Shown here piece by piece: positions 12,290 to 24,309 of a stretch of 64,000 nucleotides of DNA. Under the pieces are notes generated by a model. The model did not search any database. It saw only the letters and a program-made list of their open reading frames with translations, and was not told where the DNA came from. Source of the DNA: Gnetum montanum (lineage: Eukaryota; Streptophyta; Gnetopsida; Gnetales; Gnetaceae); NCBI GenBank assembly GCA_015680685.1, contig MNCI01008615.1:16673-80672 (forward strand), given 5' to 3'. A program made the translations under genes and the position numbers. Numbering within the stretch: position 1 is the stretch's first letter; each line of letters opens with the position of its first letter.

Positions 12290-12545
12290 ACCAACTCTCC
12301 AATGTACAAAGCACAATGGATTGGGGAGAGTTGAAGATCCCTAATAGCCTCAAATAGGATCCCCTTGACATAAAGCCCTTATCAGCAAGCATGGAATATG
12401 CTTTTTCTAATAATGGTAAGTCAATGATCATCAATGCCAGACTTGCTCCTGAACAAAAATAGAAATTGTTGAAGGTAGTGGATAAATGACCAATAGCCTT
12501 AGCCTAGTCATATCATGAGCTTATAGGATTTCTAGGTATGAAGGC
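12290..12545 (+). pseudogene. El5 start of reverse transcriptase
   Basis: With stops, reads DIKPLSASMEYAFSNNGKS then IINARLAPEQ and KLLKVVDK. This corresponds to the segment just upstream of the RT fingers in Ty3 Athila/Tat polyproteins (LKPLP..L.YaFl, then pvIis..L...qe..LL.vL..hk.Ai). The frame then breaks off: none of the palm motifs (LD.fSGY, YVDD) follow within the element, so RT is deleted at about 12545. Confidence 0.65.
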
Positions 12546-13200
12546 ATGCAAGGGCATTAATGCCATGAACCTACTATGGGGAGGATCCACTTGCATACTT
12601 TTTGGTTTAGTTTCACTAAACTTCCTATTCCTTAGTTATTTTTCATTTAATTCCATCATTTTACATAAGAAACATTTAGTTTTGCAACTCTTGGAGTATG
12701 TAATTTTTTTCAAATCTCCTTTTCTATGCCAATCTCATGTCCTCTTCCATGATTTTTCATCATTCTAGGTTTTTCTGGCTTTCTTTGAACTTTAATTTCA
12801 TCTTCAAATTCTTCCGAAACACTTACTTTTTTCATGTGAAAGATTGTTGCAAATAGATGCATCAATTCATCCCCATTGACATAGTATAAAAACACTATAT
12901 ATATGCATCAACACTAGTTATTTTTCACATTTGCATTTCAACACACAATGAGGTTTTACCATTTTTAGAGCCCAAAGACCTTCTGGGCATCATAACTTCT
13001 ACATCGCTTATCCAATTAATCTTATTTTTCAATCCCCTACCTATCTAAGATAAGCTTTAATTTTTAAGGTTCATAAACCTTTAGTTTATCACAAAAGATT
13101 TTGAAATATTTTTCAACTTTCCAAGATTTAACTATTAAAATAACATTAAAACTTAAATGTACACCAACTTAAACCTCATAAAAAAACTCTAGTATAGGAG
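12546..13200. other. El5 spacer between pol and ORF2
   Basis: Begins with ctatggggaggatccacttg, a block also present in El3 (53768), El4 (about 22880) and, on the minus strand, El6 (about 61640). The rest is AT-rich and noncoding, contains the TATA box at 12885, and is followed by a stretch (cataacttctac...) that resembles the leader upstream of ORF2 in El3 and El4. Confidence 0.55.
12885..12892 (+). promoter_or_regulatory. El5 internal TATA box before ORF2
   Basis: TATAAAAA preceded by ccattgacatag. El4 has TATAAAAA preceded by tgatgtcatgca (23258) and El3 has TATAAATA (54137), all in the same spacer. The recurrence in three elements supports a real promoter. Transcription itself is inferred. 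Confidence 0.5.
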
Positions 13201-13229
13201 GAAGACTTACCTATTTTGGAACAATAGAT

Positions 13230-15590
13230 AAGGAGATGTGTTGGTTAAAATTAAAGACATCACTATCTCCTACTCGATTAAGGCTATTATGGAGGTCTTC
13301 AATTTACCTGACACTAGGGAAATCTTAGCAGAGATATCCATCAAGATGGAACTTGAAGCCAAGAAACAGTGGATCCAATGCTACTATGGGATGGACTGTA
13401 AGGAGTACAAGGCACTAACTAAGGTGGAGCATGTGAATTTCAAAATTGCAGCCTATCATCTAAACCCCATGGTGAGGGTCAATAAGATCATAACCTTCTC
13501 TTCCCATGCATGCACTTCTCTAAGCAACAAATTCCCTGTTAACCTTCCTCAACTCATCTATCTAGAGATAAAGAAGTGGTTCAAAGAAAATTAAAAAGAA
13601 AGGAAGACATTCTTCTTTCTATGCCTTATTTGAAAATTCTAGAATAGGGAAGGCATAGTGCACTATGAAAATGATACACTCTACCATTCTCCTACCACAT
13701 CTTGGTAAGATATGATGAAATATAAAGTAGTTGTAAAGCTATAGAAAGAGGAGCAACCACTATCACCACCTACTAGGGAGACCACAATAGAAGCACATGT
13801 AACTATAGAAAGGATTAGGAAACTTTATGAGCAGTTAATGCAATAGCAACATTAGGGTTCAACAAGTGGTAGGGAGCCATTGGTTTACCATCCAACATTG
13901 AGCAATCTCAACTAGGTTACTAGGACCATTAGTTGGTTGGAGAAAACCACCCACTATTCTAAACACAAAAAACATAGGTGCCTACAAGAATGGATTCTAG
14001 CACCCAAGAAGTTACGATGTCCATCCTTAGAAAAAAGTTCCTATAAATCTCTAGGAATGCCACAACCTTCTTAGTGCACTTGGAGGAAGGTGACGGGGCA
14101 ATTATCCTAGTGATGCAACACCGTGGACAAGAGATAGTCACATAAGTTATGGCTGATAGGGTGGCCAAGGTTCTAAATAATCCTACAATAGTAGTACCAA
14201 ACATTGCTACCATGATAGATGTTAAAGCATCTGACGGAGTAGAAAGTGATCAGCTAAGTGCATCCCAACATGAGAAAATGTTGGAAAGACTAGTGGGAAC
14301 CGAGCAACTACTTCCTAAGATCTTTGATCTCATGGATAAAATTACAGCAATCTAGTCATAACTACTAGATACTAAGGGCAAGCTAATCATTTTCAATGCC
14401 TAGCTACAGGTAGCCACCATCAAAAATCAATGATTGGCTATTGAAGTTGCAAAGTTGCAGGTCCATCTCTCTAACCCCACCATTCTCAACTCAGACCTTA
14501 CTTGACATGAGGTTTTCAACAACTTCAACAAATAATCAAAGAGGTTGAGATACAAAGGATACCATGGTATATGAAGCCTCCTTGTCAGAAGCTTTGGCAT
14601 TCAATATCGATAAGAATCTGGCTCAAGTCCACAAGAAAAACTTGGTCCTCAATAAGAACCTTCACTACTACATAATGTCAAATAGCAAAAGGACCAAATG
14701 ATTGAATTCATTCAAAAATAGTAGGAGCAACTAGCCAAGATGAATCTTTACCTGAGAAGGTTAGCATCAAAGAATAGAAATCTTTCCATGGAGGAAGTCT
14801 AAGCACTTCACTAGAAAATGACCATTGGGGTAGTCATGTGAAAAAATGAGACCCTAAACATTGAACGAGTCAAAAGTTGTTAAAGAGACTAGGTTAGACT
14901 CCTCAAGGAGGTAAAAAATAAGGAGATACAGTTAATCAAGGAAAAGATGAACGAGGCCCCCTAGTAATTCTAGCAAAGGTATGATGTGTGGTAGCTAATA
15001 TTTGATAGGTTAAACACATACAACAAGGCTGAAACCTACTTGAAGGAGTTTTAGATCAAGAAGATGATAGAATACATTGAGCTTATTAACCATTCATATG
15101 CAAACTTGGCTATGTTGACAATAGGGAGGCCAATAATAGAATTGGAGAAATGGCCATTTCATACCTCTTGTATGAAATAGAATTCAAGTATCACAAAGAG
15201 ATAAAACAACAATTTGAGACAACCAAATGGAGCTTGAATTTCTTAGAAGCTAATTTATTGATTAATGATCGACTGCTAAGAACCTAGCTAGGAGAATGAA
15301 TGACTACCATAAGCTACAAGACCTTGTAAAGACATTCAATATCAAACGAAAGTAATTTGCAGCATGGTTCATCAATGTCAAGGAGCTATTTCCAATCATG
15401 TCATGCTTGTGGAATATCCCCACATGAGCCGACATTGGAGAAGCCACTTGGACTACATATGACCCATAGAGAAAGGAAGAGAAGATGAAAGCATTAATGG
15501 ATGCTTTCAAACTTCCTCTAAAAGTAGCAATAATAGTAGAACAACCTCAACCACCTCCATCGCCACAAGCATCAGAGCCTAGCAAATGAC
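13230..15590 (+). pseudogene. El5 ORF2: putative-plant-transposon-type protein, decayed
   Basis: The N-terminal part (13238-13594) reads VKIKDITISYSIKAIMEVFN, then CKEYKALTKVEHVNFKIAAY, then KFPVNLPQLIYLEI. It aligns piece by piece with El3 ORF2 (ICGVTIDFSVQTISEVLNL, LTTEERLYFKIGTYHLFP, NVNLPHLYFTEI). This resembles the 'putative plant transposon protein' family (Pfam Transposase_32 as I remember it). Further on, SQHEKMLERLVGTEQLLPKI and LLDTKGKLIIF match MEHEDVLDQLL and YLISTKEKLVLI of El3. The last third is charged and helical, ending near 15590. Many TAG stops and frameshifts are present. Function is unknown. It occupies the env position. Confidence 0.6.
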
Positions 15591-15842
15591 CTTCAATGCC
15601 TCAAAATCCTCCACCTCCTCATACTATTTGAATTTCACCTCATCTTTGGCAATCTAAGGGAACCTACTACCATTTTTATAAGGGCATCCAATTTTGTTAT
15701 CATGGATACCAATTTTGTAATCATGTACAATCCAACACTCATAGTCAGTCAATCAATTAGTTAGTTAATAAATTTCATACTTCCCCAATTTTGTAAGAAG
15801 CTTGATCCTACTTTTGTTCACTCGAGGGCTAGTTTTCACTCA
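15591..15842. other. El5 3' untranslated stretch
   Basis: AT-rich, no coding signal. The words ctcgagggctagttttcactc just before the polypurine tract match ctcgaggatgagttttcgttc in El3 and its complement in El6, so the last 40 bases before the PPT are conserved across the family. Confidence 0.6.
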
Positions 15843-15854
15843 GTCATAAGGGTA
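15843..15854 (+). other. El5 polypurine tract
   Basis: agtcataagggta directly abuts the LTR start TGATGA. It is the decayed form of the agtcatgggggta seen at the same place in El3, El4 and El6. Confidence 0.75.
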
Positions 15855-16713
15855 TGATGAAGTGTAGTTGACTAGTTGCATCGACAAGCGTGTGCCGACA
15901 TAGCCCCATTGACATATCCCCATTAATGCATGGTTACATGCATTGATGTAGATATAAGTCAAGCCCATATAAATAAATGTACCAATTGCATTTATGTCAC
16001 GTTAAGTTAGTAGTATAGTGGAGCTCTTACAATTTACTTTCCCTATAATTAGAATATTTTTTAAGTGTTAAGAATATAAACTAAAGTGATTATATAGATC
16101 TTTATTCGAGTATCATGTACCTAAACACATTAACATGAATGGAAATAAAGATGAGATTCTTAACATTCATTGCACCACTTAGAATAGACTAATATTTCTT
16201 ACTTGCACTTTATATTCTTATCTTAAGTAATTAAGATATTTAATAATGAATACATAAGTACAACTGCTTCAAGGATACCATATAACACTTGGTAATCCCA
16301 AAAATGGTCATTTGATATGCCTGGTAATTGTCACTTAGTAACCTAGTAGTGTTAGTATGAGTTTAGGATGGTACGGAAGTGGGTATGAATACTTATTTTA
16401 GGATAGTTAGCTTTAGAACTATTAGATATTTTGAATAAATAATTATCAACCATTCATTTTTCCACCTAATACTTAAGTTAAAAAACATATAAAAATATAA
16501 ACATAAATAAATATCATATGCCTTAACTCACACTTAACCATATGTAAGAGCCTACATAAGTGAGAATTAGGAAGACAATTATCATACAATTCCTTAAATC
16601 ATAGTCTTTGTCTATAAGCACACTTAGGAGCTAAGTCCACGAAATTCAACTGGATCACTAGTGTATGCTTGTGATTTGTATGGTTGGGTGTAGGAACTAC
16701 TTTTTTCTCATCA
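15855..16713 (+). repeat. El5 3' LTR
   Basis: Starts TGATGAAG and ends CTCATCA, a near-perfect inverted terminal pair shared with El3, El4 and El6. TATAAAT at 15968 is the likely core promoter. The last 90 bases (ggatcactagtgtatgcttg...tatggttgggtgtagg) align with the LTR ends of El3 and El4. Length about 859 bp. No partner 5' LTR lies in the window. Confidence 0.8.
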
Positions 16714-17624
16714 AAAGCATATGATCATACATAAATAATTGTAATTAATTATGAGAGTTTATAAGGACATACCCTTATAAGAAATCATATAAACATATAA
16801 CATAGACAGTTTGAAGACTAAGTGTAGAAGAGAATATGCAATAAGTTGAACCTGAAATACATGGAAAGAAAAAGAGCTTGTAGAAAGCATGATGCACAAA
16901 ATTCAATAATGAATAAATGCAATTTTTATCATAGAAAAAGATACATAAAAGAAATATCACATTATCAAATCCACTTAACTATCAAATCTTGATGAAGAAG
17001 TAAGAAGAAGGATAATACTAGTATTTACATTCATGTTTTAGTTTGCATAGATAGTAAATAAGATATGCTAATCATGTGGCTAAATGCATTATAGGATCCA
17101 CTAGCTTTATAGGATTATTAAGAAAATATAGTAGGAATGGCCAAGAGGATCTCAAGTCATCCTTAGGCCAAATTATGAGTTAAAGTTTGTTATTATATGA
17201 AATATGCTAGAAAGTAATTGATATTATGGGATGAAATTATAATACACTAAATTATATTATGCAAATATGATTAAAATTAATGAACTAAAGTCTATAGAGC
17301 TACTAGGTGAAAATAGCTTTGCAATGAAAAGACCTAGGGTAGAAGAATGCTAAAGGTGGTTATTTGTAATGGAAGACATAAAATATGTTTAGAAATTTGA
17401 TAGGGCCATATTACTTCCACTCTTAGTATTGAGACATTACACTTCTAGTAAATTCCTTATTATATCCAAAATATAAACATAGAAAAATTCAACTATAAAT
17501 TCCAAGCTTAAAATTACAATTAAACTGTAAGACAAGTGCAATGTTACATTTTCATTTTTCTTTTGCTGCATTAAGACTAGAAATGAAAATTAACTAATCC
17601 ACATTTATAAATGTTATGTGCATT

Positions 17625-17700
17625 TAATGAGGTGTTATCCTAGTGGTAACACCCTTAATTTGAAAACTCCAAGTTATGAATTTGACTCTAGTGGGAAATA
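17625..17700 (+). mobile_element. Possible SINE head (Pol III A and B box-like)
   Basis: tatcctagtgg (about 17636) resembles a tRNA A box (TRGYnnAnnGG), and tttgactct about 40 bases later resembles a decayed B box (GTTCGAnTC). The arrangement 'cctagtggtaa...actcc...ttcga-like...ctagtggg' is typical of plant tRNA-derived SINEs. No target-site duplication or A-tail was located and no second copy is in the window. Confidence 0.35.
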
Positions 17701-17842
17701 ATGATTTATAAAATTATAATTGGCCTATATGTATGGGAGGTAAATATTGTTAAAAAAATGTTTCAAGTTCCAACACCCTTGCAACCCACTTACCTAACGT
17801 TTTTACCATGGAATACTATTGAAGTAGACCTACTATTACATG

Positions 17843-17843
<1 letters not shown>

Positions 17844-17870
<27 letters not shown>
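17844..17870. repeat. (TA)n microsatellite
   Basis: About 13 uninterrupted TA units in unassigned sequence. Confidence 0.95.
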
Positions 17871-17875
<5 letters not shown>

Positions 17876-17887
17876 AATCTAAACTAT

Positions 17888-17899
17888 GCTCTAATATCA
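17888..17899 (-). other. Possible minus-strand primer-binding site
   Basis: gctctaatatca reads tgatattagagc on the minus strand, two transitions away from the common plant initiator-Met primer site tggtatcagagc. It could mark an old minus-strand LTR element whose LTR lies to the right and is split by El4. Twelve bases alone are weak evidence. Confidence 0.25.
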
Positions 17900-18003
17900 T
17901 ATTATGATTTTTTCACTAGAATATAATAAACATAACTTATAGTATACACTTGATAATTTTTATCTACATTTTGATCATGTATATAATGGACATAATTGAC
18001 TTC

Positions 18004-18008
18004 TAAGT
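18004..18008. repeat. El4 target-site duplication, left copy
   Basis: TAAGT, repeated at 25306-25310 directly after the 3' LTR. Confidence 0.85.
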
Positions 18009-18851
18009 TCATGAATCATTAGTTGGCTAAGATATTGTAAATGCTATGTCACATCTACAATGTTGCATCTACTTGATATAGTCAATTTTTGTTCACCTAC
18101 AATATCGTATCTACGATGCCATATATCCAATATCATAGCATATGCTACAACATCATAGTTCTAATATTGCAAGATGTGTGCAACCTATAAATACAGCACT
18201 TGGGCACATGGATCCACATAAGTTTCCTTCCATCCTTAAGTATATTCTTGTAATTTCATTTCATAGTTTTAGTAATAGAGAGTGAATTCCTATAATCTTT
18301 ATTTGTGTCTAGAAATAAAGATCAAGATTGCTTTTCATCATTGCAACATCCACTTAGTTTTATTATTTTACTTAGCATAGTTTTTATTTTTTTCTTACTT
18401 TAATCATTTACATTTCCAAGTATTTTACTTTACTTGTTCATTAGCAAAGTGGAATGAGTATGACTAGTTTCGAGCATTTAAGTGTAATAATTTGGTAATC
18501 CTAGTAGTTACATGAGCCTGAGGCATGTATGATAAGCTAGGACTAGATGCTCATCACTCTAGGCTAGCATAGATTTACATTACTATCATTACTTAGATTT
18601 ATATTTTTATTATTAACTTTCATCATGTTCACAACTAGGAGTATTAAAGGTAAAAAAAAATCAATTATCATATGCCTCACTTTGGACTAAATCATATGTG
18701 AAAAAGCTACCACTCGTCCAAGTGAGAAGACATCGTCCTATGATTAATGCTTAATAATCTAGATGTCACAATTAGTCCCATCCATAGAATTCAACTAGAT
18801 CAATGCTTATGATTCATATGGTTGGGCATAGGGAGTACCCATCACACATCA
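18009..18851 (+). repeat. El4 5' LTR
   Basis: Starts TCATGAATC (the 3' copy has TGATGAATT) and ends CACATCA. Contains repeated ATATCG words (e.g. acaatatcgtatctacg) and a TATA box. Shorter than the 3' copy (843 vs 996 bp) because of deletions in its second half. Confidence 0.85.
18186..18193 (+). promoter_or_regulatory. El4 5' LTR TATA box
   Basis: TATAAATA in gcaacctataaatacagcac. The same word is at 24500 in the 3' LTR. Confidence 0.75.
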
Positions 18852-18871
18852 TTGGCATTGTTTCCATGGAT
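18852..18871 (+). other. El4 primer-binding site
   Basis: ttggcattgtttccatgga starts at the base after the LTR. It fits the tRNA-Asp-type site TGGCGCCGTTGCCGGGGA used by Athila elements, allowing mostly transition changes. This supports the Athila-like assignment. Confidence 0.55.
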
Positions 18872-18983
18872 AGTGCTAGTTATCTAGATTAGTTATATTA
18901 TAAGCAATTGATGTAAAAGTATTAATGATTTATCTTTTATAAAATATTAATATTTTAAGTCACAAGAATTATCAAATAAAACA

Positions 18984-21230
18984 ATGTTTTCTTCACATAG
19001 GACCAATAATGCATCATATAATGAAAACTCTAGTAGGAGAAATGATAAGATATATACTAAAGAAAACTAGAGTAAACAACCACAAGGAAGGGTTCCCTAT
19101 GCTCATTTAGACCCTTACTACACTCAAAGACTATGTACAACTAATGCAGACAATCCTAGAGGAGATGGACTAAGTTCTAGAACAAGGAGGACCTTAAGGC
19201 CTAGGACCTTCTCCAAATCTAAAAGAGGTAAATCAAGGGACCATAGGGGAAGATATAACAACCATCATGATTATCCTAGTTTCCCATCTTCTTCTTCCTC
19301 TGTCATGTCTAGTTTTGATGAAGATGAATGTAGGTATAGAAATAGAGATACACTAAGGAATCAAGATGAAGATAGAAATAGAAATAGACAAGATCATCAA
19401 AGTGAGCATAGATGAGGTCATCATAATTAGAAAAATAGAAATAGAAATCATCACCATGACATGCCTGATGATGATGAACCCTTGTTGGCTACTAGGAGCA
19501 CAACATAGATAACGGAGACAATTAGAATACCCCACAAGCATTAAAGGGAAAGTTACATCAAAAGGCTTGATATGAATAGCATCCCTAAATTATAACCCTA
19601 ATCCACAACATCACTTACAAGTCTTCCATGATCCATGTGCCTTGTATAACATCAAGAGTGAGTGGTAAGAGCTTAATCTCTTTCCTAGGATACTAGTTGA
19701 TGAAGTTGAAAGTTGGTATAGATTGTTTGAACTAGATTGAATCCATCAATGGTTCACAATGCTAGAACTCTTCAACAAGATATACCAAACCTATGTGAGA
19801 CTGTCCAACATGAGAAAAAAAATCCAAGGATGGAGGTAAGAAAAACATGAATCCTTGAATAAATACTATTTGCTATCACATAGATGTCTAGGGCATGATT
19901 TCTCTCAAAAAGAGTAGCTTTTCCACATCATAGATGGGATTCATAACTAAACAATAGAGACCATTGGGATTTATGCCCAAGGTCATGTATCTAAATTAAA
20001 AGCCCATTAGATATAAATGTTAGTTAAACAGGTGGGAAAAGAAGAAAGAGAGCTATGTAAATGAAAGAATGTAGAGGAATATAATTGGGACCCAACTCTT
20101 CAAAAGAAGAGGATACATATCAATGATGGGGAAAAAGAGTTAGATCTTGATGAGATGATTTCACAACAAGCCTTGTCAATACACAAGGATATCGCTAATC
20201 TTGAAGCAAGGATAGATAAGATGTGGGAGTTAATGAATGAAAAAGTTACAAATTACATGAAAACCTTAGAGGAGAGGGTAACACAAAAGGGATGAAGTGA
20301 TCAAAATAAGAAGAGGAAAAAGAACAAAGAAATGGGTAGGAACACTTTTCAGAAAAATGGAAAAATAGTCATAGTAGAACAAGCTATAGACTCAACCATA
20401 GAAGAGGATGATGGATGTGAAATCTGCCAATATGACCATCCAAAGAGCTACTACCCAATTATGTTACATCTACAAGAGTTTGGGGCTTTTGCTTTAAATC
20501 CCAAGTTCATACTAAAGAAAATGCCTAAGAAATTACCTTACTCAAAAGGTAATTATAGATAGTCCTACAACCAAACATACTATTCTAGTGGGACTTCTTA
20601 TCAGCCTCAACACTATTATCAACCATAGTAGCAAAACCCATAGTCATGGGGGATGCCATCATCAAACAAATAATACCCTTATTGCTAGCTAGACCCGTAT
20701 GACTATTATGTTCAACAACTTGTTTCCCCAAATGGTTCTACTTATTTTACCTTGAATCACTACTATCACACTCCCAAATATCATCAACCTACAACATCTC
20801 CTATGGGATCACCATCTCAAACCTCTTATCCTCTATGACATCCTCAATATTCTCATACTTTCCTCCACCATATGTCACCACCAACAACATAGGAAGAATT
20901 GGCACCACAACATCAATGGGAGAATGCGACATGTGTTGTAAACATACACATAAATGATAATGCTAGTAGATATCAACAATAGTCTCAAAAACATCCTTTC
21001 TCTAGGAAAGTTTCCACACATGAGCACAAAACTTGTACACCTACTAGCTCATCAAAACTAGCATAAGTCCAACCTAGTGTGGCATCCTTCCTCATCAAAA
21101 CAATATCTCCCAATCCTATGGAAGAGCCAACATCCATTACCAACCAATGCAAAACATAATAGATGAACCTATCACTATGGAGAGATAGGTAATTCCATGC
21201 ATTACTAATGATAAACAAGGATGCAATTGT
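18984..21230 (+). pseudogene. El4 gag remnant
   Basis: The likely start ATG at 18984 opens an Arg/Ser/Asp/His-rich N-terminus (RGKSRDHRGRYNNHHDYPS). The capsid region near 19640-20010 contains MLELFNKIYQTYVRLSNMRK and CLGHDFSQKE, then TIETIGIYAQGH, aligning with El3 gag (MVELFNKRYQTYARVSALRK, CLGHEFSEER, TRETLGIYAQGQ). At 20332-20562 the frame has GCEICQYDHPKSYYPIM, a decayed Cys/His knuckle, then a Tyr/Pro/Gln-rich tail to about 21230. At least one frameshift and several TAG stops are present. The product would be the virus-like particle shell protein. Confidence 0.75.
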
Positions 21231-21539
21231 GGACCAACACTTCAAAATGCCAACACAATAATTATACCAACCCACAACAAATGTGACAAACAAGTGTGTG
21301 CACAAGAAAAAGCATGGTCCACTAAACCATAAAACATCTAGTTGCCACAAACAAAGAACCTAAAACTATCTAAAACATGCATGGGAACATCTAAACCACT
21401 CATTAACTCCTATTCGAAGAAAATGACCCTGACTAAGAGCTCACAAATAGAAATATTAAATCATAATCATACATCAACAAATAGAGGAAATAAGGAATTA
21501 GATGATCAAAATTCAATTACCATCAAGATTATCTAGGAT

Positions 21540-24296
21540 AATAATATAAAAACTAACTCACTAAGGATGGTAAGTGAGCAACCCATAGTGTATGATCCAG
21601 GGAATCTAGGGTGCATTCTCTGAACACTCACCCATGCATTCAGTCATGGGGAGAGGTCTTATCTTGACTTAGGATTTAATAAGTGCTTTTTAACCTTTTT
21701 TTCAACTTTTTTATGGTTTATAATTTTTTGTTATACCTTTTTCTTTTTTTAATACTTTTTCACATTCTTTAATATCTTCTCATTCTCTTATACTTTTTGA
21801 TTTCTTAAACTTTTTATATTCTTTGATAATTTTTCATTCCTTTTATCTTTTTAATTCTTGATATATTTTCTAATTTTTAGTATTTTATCTTCATTTTACT
21901 TGTACATATTCTTGTCAATTTTCAATAAAAGACATCAAATAGGGTAAGATGTAGTCCTAATAAGATGAAGATTTCTCTATATTATCAATCATAAGGGACT
22001 GGTTATCTATACAGTGAGACCACACCATCCATCCATCCATTCCAATAATAAGTAGTTCTTACCATGGCCATAATGATATTTTTTCATAATAAAACTAAGA
22101 ACAAAATGGTGATCATTATGCCTAGATAAAAGAGTGAAAAACCAAGTGAGAATGAAAAGGGTGTGCATCAAAGGGATTTGTGGATTCTTTTGGATTATTG
22201 CTATGAGTTCTATCCTATTGCTTAGGATGTATTATATCCTTGTAGATCTAATAAAAAATGGAAGTAAGAGTACAATAAGTGTTGTCTTACCATGTCACTA
22301 GAAAGACATGTTACCCATGCCTAAAGGTAGTTCTCTAGTAAGGTTGACATACTTAAAAATAAAATAAATGCACAAAAATAAATTTTTGGGGTTTCCACTA
22401 GAAAGACATATTATCCATGCCTAAAGGTGGGTAGCTTCTTAGGAATCTAAAAAATCATAAAAAGTACCATGAATAAACTCCTCCCTTGGACAATACGCCA
22501 AGTGGTAATACTCTTTGCAACAATGATAGTCTTACAGTTGTAACTCTCATATATGAGACAATGTGATGTCACTTGAAAGTTGTTTGAACCTGGTTTGTAA
22601 CTTGGAAAGAAGGGCTAATGATTACTTTAACCATCAATAACACACAAGGATTCATTGTGCTTATGGTCAAATACCTCATGTCCCAATTTCAACAATCCAT
22701 CACACCTCACTATATATTTAATCATAACTTGTGATTTAGTATAATATAACATTATTTTCCCCACCTAGTGTACTAACACATGTATTTTTCTAGACAAGAA
22801 TGTCTTACATTCGACTCCTTGAGTGCCTAAGGACACTTTGGGTGTGGTTATACAAGGGTACTAAGGGCTAGATCCTACTTTGGGAAAGACCCACTTGTAT
22901 AACTCTTGTATTTCATAATTTCCAAGCAATTCCACATCATCTTGTGCCTTCCAAGATCATCCAGAATCTAATCAATACTTCCCATAGTCTCTAATACTTT
23001 GTCCATACATTAGAAATTCATTACCCATGTCTTATCCACACAAAAAAATTTCGTTTCTTGAGATTTCTTCTTCAGGTACTTTGAAGGTCAAATTTTGGAA
23101 AACTATGCATCATTAATGGCCAAGAACCTCTAGACAAGCTTCACATCTTCTAAACATTCCATTTGACTCATTTTTCCTCAAAAAATCAATGAAAATTTTA
23201 AAATTTTTAATAGTGACATTATAGTTATGATGTCATAGGCACCTATGATGTCATGCATATAAAAATAGTATATATATGTGTGGGAGTTAGTGAAATTTTT
23301 CACTTCCTCATTTTGCAACAAGAGAGCTTTTGAAAATTTTTTTAGAACTCTTACACACTAGCTTCCAATGGCCATAACTTTTTCTCATAGCTCCAATTTC
23401 CAAAATTCTTAAATCTTGTTAATCCTAGAGTGCTCAACTTAGTCATGGGTGTGTGGGGGATGCATTACATGATAAGTGAAAATTTAAAAATTTAAGCCAA
23501 AAATTCTTAATGCTAGAACATACTATAAAGGGTAAGTACAAATAAATAATAAGAGTCTTAACATTAATCAATCAAACTAAGGCCAGAAAGATTTAGATCA
23601 TACTTCTAATAGAATATGCCAACTATTTTAGGCCATAATAAGTAAGAAAATGATATGAAGGTCATAAGTAACTAAATAATATAATACCTAAGGGGTTCCT
23701 TTTTTGCAATTTTTTCTAACTTTGTAATCATAAGATGATAAGAATATTATCTAAACAAGAGCAAGAGTACAAGAAGGATTATGAACAATTAAGAACCAAT
23801 GAAAATATTTTGGTAATCCTAAACTCTTGATTGATTGCAGATGCTCTCAAAGAGGATACTAAAAGGAGAGCCTTCATAACCTAGAAGTTGTAAAGATGCA
23901 ACTTCAAGAGTCTTCATTATGGCCCACACTGACCAACAACAATGAATGGAAATTAGGAGAAACATAAAAATTTTGGTGAAATAAAGAGGTCAATGCAATA
24001 GTTAAAATTGAAGGAGTCTTTGTGACATACTCAATAAAGATGACATATGAAAAAAGAAGACAAGTATAGAAGAGGAGAAACTTTCTAGAAGCTTGATGAG
24101 AAAGGGAAGAAGTTGATGGAAGAGGCATCACTACTTGAAATACGAACTACATCAAGCTACTTCAAATTTTGTTTTTATTTTTTCATGTAACTATGTCATT
24201 TTTGTACATATCACTAAGGCACTCAAAGTTAGTTAGTATTTAGAGTTAGTCAATAATCTCATACCTTCCTAATTTTGTAAGGATCAGTTTTTAGCC
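21540..24296. other. El4 noncoding spacer
   Basis: About 2.7 kb without coding signal, partly collinear with the El3 spacer (52736-54615). Shared blocks include gtagatctaa-aaaaatggaagtaagag, two copies of a gaaagacatg...ccatgccta block (22296 and 22395), gggaaagacccacttg near 22880, polypurine motifs at 21642 and 23441, and the TATA module at 23258. The T-rich stretch 21690-21900 has repeated ttttt-cattctt words. Confidence 0.65.
23258..23265 (+). promoter_or_regulatory. El4 internal TATA box
   Basis: TATAAAAA preceded by two direct copies of tatgatgtcat (about 23226 and 23244). Similar gat-tc-cat words sit upstream of the LTR TATA boxes. What follows (ggccataactttttctc...) resembles the leader ahead of ORF2 in El3 and El5, although ORF2 itself is lost here. 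Confidence 0.5.
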
Positions 24297-24309
24297 AGTC
24301 ATGGGGGTA
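24297..24309 (+). other. El4 polypurine tract
   Basis: agtcatgggggta abutting the 3' LTR start TGATGA. Confidence 0.8.

Larger units (their letters stand above)
11126..16713 (+). mobile_element. El5: 5'-truncated Athila-like LTR retrotransposon
   Basis: Order seen: end of gag, protease, first part of RT, noncoding spacer with a TATA box, a long second ORF (ORF2) related to that of El3, polypurine tract, and a 3' LTR starting TGATGA and ending CTCATCA. No 5' LTR is visible. Most of pol (RT palm to integrase) is deleted at about 12545, where the RT frame runs into spacer sequence also found in El3 and El4. The placement of ORF2 after pol is that of the env-position ORF in Athila/Calypso-type elements. 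That assignment rests on order and the protease/RT motifs. Confidence 0.75.
16714..18003. other. Unassigned sequence left of El4
   Basis: No protein similarity. It holds a tRNA-like promoter pair suggestive of a SINE (17625-17700), a TA microsatellite, and a gctctaatatca word near 17888 that, read on the minus strand, resembles an initiator-Met-tRNA primer-binding site. El4 is inserted at its right end. Confidence 0.5.
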
